DNA of 17,701 nucleotides from an uncultured Bacilli bacterium (GTDB lineage Bacteria; Bacillota_I; Bacilli_A; RF39; UBA660), in contig CAKOTA010000025.1 of assembly GCA_934119965.1 (NCBI GenBank), forward strand, positions 1-17,701, read 5' to 3'. A program made the translations under genes and the position numbers. This document shows, in pieces, positions 12,546 through 17,701 of this stretch. Below the pieces are notes generated by a model that saw only the letters and a list, made by a program, of their open reading frames with translations, had not been told where the DNA came from and did no database searches. Numbering within the stretch: the first letter of the stretch is position 1; the number at the start of each line of letters is the position of its first letter.

Positions 12546-13247
12546 ATGCAACAAATAAATATATATTTTGATGAAAGTTGTCATCTATTAAAAGATAATT
12601 CTAATGTTTTAGGTATAGGTTGTTTATATTGTCCTGTTGAGTATAAAAAAGAAATAATGTATAACATAAGAGCAATTAAAAGGAAACATAATTTTAGTCG
12701 TGATCATGAAATAAAGTGGACCAAAGTTTCAAAAGGAAAAATACAATTATATAAGGATTTAATAGACTATTTATTTGAAGAAAAAAACTTATATTTTAGA
12801 GCTGTAATAACACTTCATAAAGATAAACTAGTTGTATCTGGTGAAGAAGAATATAGACATTGGTATGAAAAAATGAATTATTATTTATTTAATAAGATTA
12901 TAAATTATGGATATATTTATAGATTGTTTTTAGATAAAAGAGATACAAAAGGAAAAGAAAACTTAAGTAAACTAGAGGAAGTTATATGTAATAGCAAATA
13001 TGATTTTAGTATGATAACAATTAAAAGTATTGAGGATATTACATCAAATAATAATGAGTTAATACAATTAACAGATTTATTAATAGGTGCATTAACTTAC
13101 TATCATAGAGGATTAACTACTAGTCCTGCTAAAACAGAAGTTATAAAATATTTAATGACTAAAACAAATATTTCTGAAACATCAAAGTGGAATGATACAA
13201 AATTTAATTTATTGATTTGGAGTCCAAAAGATAATTATGGAAAATAA
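12546..13247 (+). CDS. DUF3800-family protein
   Basis: The 233-residue product has the DUF3800 pattern: an N-terminal strand with the acidic pair in INIYFDESC (Asp9, Glu10), then LGIGCLYCP, HEIKWTKVSKGK, a central RLFLDKRD strand, and a C-terminal QLTDLLIGALTYYHRG helix. The spaced acidic residues on an alternating strand-helix framework suggest an RNase H-like nuclease fold. DUF3800 proteins are often carried by mobile elements and defence regions, but their substrate is unknown. A strong AAAGGAGG precedes the ATG. The gene overlaps the next by 11 bases (ATGGAAAATAA), so the two are very likely translated together and may act as a pair. Confidence 0.8.
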   Translation: MQQINIYFDESCHLLKDNSNVLGIGCLYCPVEYKKEIMYNIRAIKRKHNFSRDHEIKWTKVSKGKIQLYKDLIDYLFEEKNLYFRAVITLHKDKLVVSGEEEYRHWYEKMNYYLFNKIINYGYIYRLFLDKRDTKGKENLSKLEEVICNSKYDFSMITIKSIEDITSNNNELIQLTDLLIGALTYYHRGLTTSPAKTEVIKYLMTKTNISETSKWNDTKFNLLIWSPKDNYGK

Positions 13248-13932
13248 CTTTGATTATGATAAATTTGTTTCAGAAACATATAACAAATTTCAAGAATATT
13301 TTTGCAATAATAGAACTTTAAAATATAGTGGATTAGAATATCCAATTATAATAAATACAAATGATGTAGAATTTGATGGAAAGCCTAGGATTTTTTGGCA
13401 TATTAGTTCTTTAGGTGAAGAAAATGGTTTATATTTTGATAGTTTAAAAAAAAGATTAAAATTTAGTGTATTTCCTTGTATTAATCATATTTCATCAGTT
13501 AATTGCCAATTAAAATGTAACTTAGATGATGAATCAATTCAATTAAGAGATAATCGTGTTCCTTGCATATATAGAATGAGTAAAATTGGTAATTTAAAAA
13601 TTGCTATGGATTTATTTAATAATCAAAGTGATAAGATTAAATGGTGGACAAAAACTGAAAAATCACAAAAAAATAAAAAGACAAAAAAGATGTTAAAGAT
13701 CAGATATGTAGATGATTTAGAAGATTATGTTATCATGTTTGAATTTAGGTATGCTGATGCAAGTAAGAATCGAATAAATAAATTTCAATTTGTAACAGCA
13801 TATCAAATTTTTGATAATAATACTAAAGAAAGATTTGATTTAGAATATCAAGAATATATTAATAAAAAGGCACAAAAAAACCATCTCGCTACCAGCGAGA
13901 CGGACTTTCAATCTGCGACTATTGGCAGTTGA
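13237..13932 (+). CDS. Unknown partner of the DUF3800 protein
   Basis: The 231-residue product starts inside the DUF3800 stop region. Visible blocks are PRIFWHISSLGEE (about 48-60), then RDNRVPCIYRMSKI, a basic stretch with KIKWWTKTEKSQKNKK, LKIRYVDDLEDYVIMFEFRY and KFQFVTAYQIFDN. The last blocks, a strand pair with a late T-A-Y, resemble phage-borne RNase-like toxin domains of the BECR type; this is an impression and not an identification. There is no signal peptide or membrane helix. The final 18 or so residues (from AQKNHLATS) are encoded by unusually G+C-rich DNA that is also an RNA-like element on the other strand, so the native C-terminus may have been replaced there. Confidence 0.65.
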   Translation: MENNFDYDKFVSETYNKFQEYFCNNRTLKYSGLEYPIIINTNDVEFDGKPRIFWHISSLGEENGLYFDSLKKRLKFSVFPCINHISSVNCQLKCNLDDESIQLRDNRVPCIYRMSKIGNLKIAMDLFNNQSDKIKWWTKTEKSQKNKKTKKMLKIRYVDDLEDYVIMFEFRYADASKNRINKFQFVTAYQIFDNNTKERFDLEYQEYINKKAQKNHLATSETDFQSATIGS

Positions 13933-13934
13933 AC
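13874..13934 (-). ncRNA. Candidate antisense RNA over the 3' end of the DUF3800 partner gene
   Basis: A minus-strand promoter at 13969-13941 predicts a start near 13934. The RNA of about 60 nt would fold CTGC-CAATAGTC-GCAG and end at TCTCGCT-GGT-AGCGAGA (13900-13884) followed by TGG and seven T (to 13874), a very good rho-independent terminator. It is fully antisense to the last 18 codons and stop of the 231-residue gene. Higher G+C than its surroundings supports a structured RNA. The convergent tail-to-tail overlap is the geometry of cis-encoded antitoxin RNAs. Confidence 0.55.
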
Positions 13935-13940
13935 AACTAA

Positions 13941-13969
13941 ATTGTAGCATAAATAACTAGTTAAGTCAA
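13941..13969 (-). promoter_or_regulatory. Strong promoter for the antisense RNA
   Basis: On the minus strand TTGACT (13969-13964) and TACAAT (13946-13941) are separated by 17 bases, each one base from the vegetative consensus. No minus-strand gene follows, only the short RNA and its terminator. Confidence 0.65.
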
Positions 13970-14071
13970 TAATGTTGCTACATAATTATTATATGTAAAA
14001 TCTAATCATATATTTATTTAATAAATGTATAATTAATATGAAATTTATAATATATTGAGAGGGATGTTTTG

Positions 14072-14839
14072 ATGAAAAGGACAATATATTTAATGACTTA
14101 TTTTGTATTATTATTTATTTTGACGGGATGTAATTCTACTGGCACTAGTAAATATCCGGGATATTATTCTGATGAAGATACTTGGGATTTTAAATATGAT
14201 TCACTACTTGGAAAGACTATGGAATTTACTGCTGGCGAAGTAAATGCATATTTAAGTGGAAAGTATTTAGGGTCTTATGTAATAAAAGGTTATGTTTATC
14301 GAATAGAAGATGACTATATTTATTTAAAAGATAAAAAATCTGATGAAGATTATATTTTAGTAGATTTAGAATCTACTGATATTTCTGAAATTGATTATGA
14401 GGATATTATATATGTTAGAATTAATGGATTGTATAAAATACTAGCTAATTATGATGAAGCAGAAGTTATTCATGAAAATGATATTGAAGAATGGGATGAT
14501 ATTGTTACTGTCAAAGAATTAAGAGAATTGGATAGTTTGCTAAGGAAAACAAAGTTGATTGTTTATGGAAAAGTAGAATCATCGAACAAAATGAAATCAT
14601 ATAATGGTGATATATATTATTATACATCTTTAAAAAGTACAAATAATGGATATGTAAAGCCAGGTCATGTTTATGAAGAAGGTTTAAGTGCAGATTTAGA
14701 TGAAAAAATTGAAGCAGGAACATATGTAAAACTATCATGTTCAGGCAAGAATGTTTTAAATGAATATGTTGGATTATCAGATTGTACTATTTTGGGAAAA
14801 GGTGATGAGTTTAAAGATAAGGTAGAATTATCTAATTAA
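14072..14839 (+). CDS. Lipoprotein with OB-fold-like repeats
   Basis: The ATG at 14072 (AGAGGG nine bases upstream) gives 255 residues; the TTG at 14069 is not needed. The N-terminus is a lipoprotein signal, MKR plus a hydrophobic core and L-T-G-C with the lipidated cysteine at position 20, so the protein is expected on the outer membrane face. Two similar segments, YVIKGYVYRIEDDYIYLKD with a following EDIIYVRINGLYK, and KLIVYGKVESS with a following GTYVKLSCSG, have the strand pattern of OB-folds of the kind found in lipoproteins with tRNA_anti-like domains. The rest is strongly acidic. Ligand unknown. It is a single-gene unit, with a TATAAT at 14046-14051 upstream and a terminator downstream. 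Confidence 0.7.
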   Translation: MKRTIYLMTYFVLLFILTGCNSTGTSKYPGYYSDEDTWDFKYDSLLGKTMEFTAGEVNAYLSGKYLGSYVIKGYVYRIEDDYIYLKDKKSDEDYILVDLESTDISEIDYEDIIYVRINGLYKILANYDEAEVIHENDIEEWDDIVTVKELRELDSLLRKTKLIVYGKVESSNKMKSYNGDIYYYTSLKSTNNGYVKPGHVYEEGLSADLDEKIEAGTYVKLSCSGKNVLNEYVGLSDCTILGKGDEFKDKVELSN

Positions 14840-14858
14840 TTTTGATACAAAAATTATT

Positions 14859-14894
14859 AAAATGTGAGATTATATTGTTATGATTTCGCATTTT
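14859..14894 (+). terminator. Terminator-like stem after the lipoprotein gene
   Basis: AAAATGTGAGAT (14859-14870) pairs with ATTTCGCATTTT (14883-14894), allowing two G-U pairs. A second small stem, CTCGAA-TTT-TTCGAG (14922-14936), follows. Confidence 0.55.
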
Positions 14895-14951
14895 ATGTTA
14901 TAGCTAAATTAGTGATTGATGCTCGAATTTTTCGAGTTTAAGTAATAAGTG

Positions 14952-14976
14952 CTAACTAGAAATAGTTAGATTTTTT
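14952..14976 (+). terminator. Rho-independent terminator without a gene in front
   Basis: CTAACTA (14952-14958), loop GAAA and TAGTTAG (14963-14969) are followed by ATTTTTT. The 14840-14950 interval has no gene, so this is probably a relic of lost cargo or a second stop for the lipoprotein transcript. Confidence 0.7.
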
Positions 14977-14988
14977 GTTATTTAAGTA

Positions 14989-15063
14989 ATGGTTTTGTCT
15001 TATAAAGAGACATTAAAAATAGGAACCGAAAAAGATAAAGAAGATTTTGAAATAGAAATTTAA
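14989..15063 (+). pseudogene. C-terminal remnant 3 (relaxase-tail-like)
   Basis: A 24-residue frame from 14989 ends EKDKEDFEIEI at TAA 15061-15063. The acidic-aromatic ending K-[DE]-D-F-E is shared with the two other remnants (KDDFEL and SDDFER) and, as there, it lies directly before the promoter region of a new cargo gene. The match is very short. Confidence 0.35.
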
Positions 15064-15125
15064 ACTTATTTGTAGATTGATTTAGATTTTTATAGTATAC
15101 TTAATATAGTAAAAAGGTGATAGTT

Positions 15126-16943
15126 ATGGATTTAAGAATAGATGAAGTTATTGATAAAGGCTTATATTATAAAAAAATTTCAAATGATAATGTTATAAAT
15201 ATTACAGGTGAGGGTGGTAGTGGGAAATCAACTTTAGCAAATGGATATAGAAACGATGAAAATTATGTAGTAGTTGATTATGATATGATATTACTAAACC
15301 CAAATGTAGGCACAATTGAGTATGAGTTAAAACAAATGTTGATAAAAAAATATGAAAATATATTATTTGAAAATATTAACAAAGTTGGCATAGATAAAGT
15401 TAAAGCAAACTTCACAACAATGTATAATGAAATTATTAATTATCTTTCAAATCGTAAAAAAACTATTGTTTTAGATGGCACACAATTAAGGTTTATTAAT
15501 GATGTCAAAGTAATAAAAGGAGAATTTGTTGCTTTAAGACCATCAATACAAACTTGTGTTTCTCAATCTGTACAAAGATTTATTCAAAACAATCCACAAG
15601 TTACTGCTGAACAAATTCAAGAATATACTCAAAAAAGAACTAATATACTTCATCAATTAAATCCTATGATGAACGAATTACTAACTCAAGTGGATATACT
15701 GCCAAATATAAAAAACACAGATGTTGCTTTTGATAATATTACTATTCAAAATTATCTTCAAGAAAATGCAAAAAAATATTTAGCAATAATTAAAAATGAA
15801 TATGGTACTTTTATGTCTCCAGAACAAATGCAATTTTTAGGTCAACTTTTAACAACGGATTGTGTAAAAGTTGATTTAGATGGAAAAGAATATTTATCAA
15901 ATCAAACAAATGAGATAAATAATGATTCTAATATGACAACTTTTGAGAAACTACAAGAATTAAGGAAATTAAATATTCCATTAGCACATGGCGGAAGAGT
16001 TTTTGAAGATAATAAAATTCATTTTTATCCATCTGTATTATTGTCTAAAAATCCTAATCTATCAACTGAAGAATTAAAACAAAAGTGTGATGAAGTTTTG
16101 ATTCACGAATTATTACATTTTTTTATTAGACCTGAAAGTTTAGATATAACTAATATGCCAGAATTAAAAGGAATTAATAATTTTACAACAGAGGGACTTG
16201 TTGATATGTGTGCTAGAGATATTCAACAAAAATATGGATTATTTCCTAATTATAATTCTGAATATGGTTCTAATGTTATTTTTGTAAGAGAAGCATTATC
16301 GAATATTCCTAGTTTATCAGAAAGAATGCAATTAGTTTTCAATGGTTCTATTCAACAGATATATCAGCAAACTTTAACTCAAACATATAATAGTCAACAA
16401 CAATTTATTAATGCTAGAGATAAACAAACAAAATTTGATGAAGTAATTGCGAATATATCTAAAATTTGTTACCCTGAAAAAAAGCAAACTGAGAGTTGTC
16501 AAAGATTCTTATATAATTTTTCTGCTAACTATAAAAGTAAAATTGAATCAATAGAGGCAATAGAAGTGATAAGCAAACAACAATTTGGTGATAAAACACC
16601 TTTAATTCAACAACAAACTGTAGATTATAAAAATAATACTGAAAGTAAAAATTTATCAGAAAGTTCAAAATTAAATACGGATATATCTATAACTAAAAAG
16701 AAAGCTTTTGATCAAAGAAGTGATAGTGAAGTTAGGATAGCAGAACAAATAAGATTTAAAAACCAAGCGATAGCCCAACAGAAAAAGCAACAAAAACAAT
16801 CAGAAAAACCAAAAATTTTAGTAAAAACAAATCCTAATTTTTCAACTTCAAATAATGGATATGTTAATGTTGTTATTTTATCTTTAATTATAAGTTTTAT
16901 TGCTGGTATGTTAACAATAATAATGTATTCAATTTTAAAGTAA
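15126..16943 (+). CDS. P-loop kinase-like / HExxH metalloprotease-like fusion with C-terminal membrane anchor
   Basis: From the ATG at 15126 (AAAGGTGA five bases upstream; the earlier GTG at 15117 lies inside it) the product is 605 residues. Residues 20-130 hold a Walker A loop GEGGSGKST (28-36), then NYVVVDYD and a later KKTIVLDGTQLR strand with an acidic residue, as in small P-loop kinases and zeta-toxin-like proteins. After a helical, Gln/Asn-rich linker, H327-E328-L-L-H331 (IHELLHFF) and a downstream TTEGLVD with Glu356 form an HExxH-E zinc metalloprotease signature. A long Gln/Lys-rich coil (about 415-575) leads to one membrane helix (NVVILSLIISFIAGMLTIIMY) and a short basic end. The domain union is unusual and I do not know the family. 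The next gene starts ten bases after the stop and is probably co-transcribed. Confidence 0.7.
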   Translation: MDLRIDEVIDKGLYYKKISNDNVINITGEGGSGKSTLANGYRNDENYVVVDYDMILLNPNVGTIEYELKQMLIKKYENILFENINKVGIDKVKANFTTMYNEIINYLSNRKKTIVLDGTQLRFINDVKVIKGEFVALRPSIQTCVSQSVQRFIQNNPQVTAEQIQEYTQKRTNILHQLNPMMNELLTQVDILPNIKNTDVAFDNITIQNYLQENAKKYLAIIKNEYGTFMSPEQMQFLGQLLTTDCVKVDLDGKEYLSNQTNEINNDSNMTTFEKLQELRKLNIPLAHGGRVFEDNKIHFYPSVLLSKNPNLSTEELKQKCDEVLIHELLHFFIRPESLDITNMPELKGINNFTTEGLVDMCARDIQQKYGLFPNYNSEYGSNVIFVREALSNIPSLSERMQLVFNGSIQQIYQQTLTQTYNSQQQFINARDKQTKFDEVIANISKICYPEKKQTESCQRFLYNFSANYKSKIESIEAIEVISKQQFGDKTPLIQQQTVDYKNNTESKNLSESSKLNTDISITKKKAFDQRSDSEVRIAEQIRFKNQAIAQQKKQQKQSEKPKILVKTNPNFSTSNNGYVNVVILSLIISFIAGMLTIIMYSILK

Positions 16944-16953
16944 GGAGGTATCA

Positions 16954-17559
16954 ATGAATAATATTGAAAATATAGGAATTGAAATATTAGAAATCTTTAC
17001 TGAAAAACAAAAATATGATGAAAAATATAATAATTTAATGTTTTATTTTGTTACGAAAGCATATGAACTTGTTGATTTGTCAGAAGATTTATACCAATTA
17101 GAGCATACAATAAAATCAAATCAAATATCGTTAAAAGATTATATTTTAAATTCAGAAATATGTGATCTTTTAAAAAATAATAATATTAACAATTATTCAA
17201 CCGAATATTTAAAGGAATTTATGCAAAAATACGCAAACAAAAATATATCAGATATAACTTCTTATAAATTAGCATTAGAATTATATGAAAAATTAGATGA
17301 AATAAAAAATATAGAAAGATCAAAAATAGATTATGAGATAAAGCGTATGAGTAATATATTAGAAGATATTAATAAAATTGAAAGCATTGATAAAGATAAG
17401 TATCAAGATTTATATAATTATTTATTAGAACAAATAAAAGTAAAATATTTAGATAATAATCTTATTGATGATAAGATAAATAATTATGTTATTCAAATGT
17501 TAAATGATATATTTAATTATTATTTATATGGAAATAAAGAAATTCCTGTTGATATGTAA
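16954..17559 (+). CDS. Helical protein of unknown function, partner of the fusion protein
   Basis: The ATG at 16954 follows AAGGAGG by six bases and gives 201 residues. The product is almost entirely helix-forming: rich in Lys, Glu, Ile, Leu, Asn and Tyr, with few Gly or Pro, and with no signal peptide, membrane segment or catalytic-looking motif. Regular spacing of hydrophobic residues (for example EDINKIESIDKDKYQDL and YELVDLSEDLYQLEH) suggests a helical bundle. It begins ten bases after the kinase/protease-like gene and has no promoter of its own, so it is in the same operon and might bind, regulate or neutralise that protein. That role is inferred only from position. Confidence 0.65.
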   Translation: MNNIENIGIEILEIFTEKQKYDEKYNNLMFYFVTKAYELVDLSEDLYQLEHTIKSNQISLKDYILNSEICDLLKNNNINNYSTEYLKEFMQKYANKNISDITSYKLALELYEKLDEIKNIERSKIDYEIKRMSNILEDINKIESIDKDKYQDLYNYLLEQIKVKYLDNNLIDDKINNYVIQMLNDIFNYYLYGNKEIPVDM

Positions 17560-17568
17560 ACTAACTTT

Positions 17569-17597
17569 TTGACAATATTAATAAATTATGTTATTAT
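17569..17597 (+). promoter_or_regulatory. Strong promoter at the right edge
   Basis: A perfect TTGACA (17569-17574) and TATTAT (17592-17597) are 17 bases apart. No open frame with a ribosome-binding site follows within the window, which points to a non-coding RNA. Confidence 0.65.
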
Positions 17598-17603
17598 TGG
17601 TAT

Positions 17604-17701
17604 GTAAGCAAGAGAATTTGCATAAAAATAAAAAAGAGGAACATTCGATTCTGCAAGTGAATGTCGCCTCTAAAAACTTAGTATTGACACTCAATCAGAG
17701 A
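17604..17701 (+). ncRNA. Partial antisense-type RNA, layout like the antitoxin RNAs at 3586 and 3806
   Basis: After the promoter come a small hairpin GCAA-GAGAAT-TTGC (17608-17621), the linker ATAAAAATAAAAAAG (compare ATAAAATAAAAAAG at 3821) and a longer stem, AGAGG-AA-CATTC (17635-17646) with GAATG-TCG-CCTCT (17659-17671). This is the same order of parts as in the copy B antitoxin candidate, with different stem sequence. The RNA runs out of the window. Confidence 0.45.
17625..17671 (-). terminator. Minus-strand terminator at the right edge
   Basis: Read on the minus strand, AGAGG-CGA-CATTC pairs with GAATG-TT-CCTCT and is followed by TTTTTATTTTTATG. It implies a minus-strand transcript entering from beyond the right edge, convergent with the plus-strand RNA, as at 3828-3868. 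Confidence 0.6.

Noticed and set aside
13874..13934. Type III toxin-antitoxin repeat RNA
   Set aside because: There is no tandem repeat array upstream of the gene, and the RNA is on the opposite strand; antisense geometry fits better.
9380..17660. Duplicated ssrA 3' end as an attachment site of an integrated island
   Set aside because: Only TTCGATTCT is shared between the tmRNA T arm and the stem near 17645, which is too short. No integrase is visible.
1..17701. Mycoplasma-type genetic code, suggested by the very low G+C
   Set aside because: Trp is TGG throughout the conserved genes, and TGA is a genuine stop (end of rnr).

Overview
The window comes from a very A+T-rich, low-G+C Gram-positive bacterium of the Bacillota or a walled Mycoplasmatota-like lineage. 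Trp is encoded by TGG and TGA is used as a stop (for example at the end of rnr), so this is the standard bacterial code and not the Mycoplasma code. Shine-Dalgarno sites (AGGAGG, AGGTGA), a tyrosine T-box, TTGAAT/TATAAT promoters and lipobox lipoproteins all fit that assignment.

Positions 1-9530 are mostly housekeeping. In order: the 3' end of a repeat-rich, membrane-anchored protein; rbfA; a small ORF; a tyrosine-specific T-box leader driving deoC, an all-alpha dUTPase-like gene and tyrS; a duplicated locus (3550-4060) described below; a lipoprotein; a glycosyltransferase-like gene; rnr, smpB and ssrA. RNase R, SmpB and tmRNA together form the ribosome-rescue and mRNA-decay pathway. An unidentified minus-strand gene has been inserted between smpB and ssrA.

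Positions 3550-4060 are the most striking part. A tandemly duplicated unit encodes, on the minus strand, a 25-residue hydrophobic peptide. The two copies give identical peptides and differ by three synonymous bases. On the plus strand each unit has a promoter, a structured RNA of about 95 nt and a terminator overlapping the 3' end of the peptide message. The downstream copy has a near-perfect Shine-Dalgarno, a hairpin that can hide it, and a 12-nt perfect complementarity between the predicted 5' and 3' ends of its mRNA. This is the architecture of a type I toxin-antitoxin locus, with a toxin I do not recognise. The upstream copy has lost the Shine-Dalgarno and may be an antitoxin-only copy. 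The window edge (17569-17701) looks like the start of another antisense RNA with the same layout.

Positions 9530-17701, downstream of ssrA, are accessory. They hold a coiled-coil protein with a second internal start, a structured and palindromic non-coding stretch, a frameshifted DUF1653 gene, three decayed copies of one protein C-terminus (probably relaxase tails), a small basic protein, a DUF3800 gene overlapping a partner gene whose 3' end is covered by a promoter- and terminator-bounded antisense RNA, an OB-fold-like lipoprotein, and a large protein joining a P-loop kinase-like domain to an HExxH metalloprotease-like domain and a C-terminal membrane anchor, followed by a helical partner gene. 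The remnants, many isolated terminators and single-gene promoters suggest repeated insertion and decay of mobile cargo. No integrase, transposase or intact relaxase is visible.
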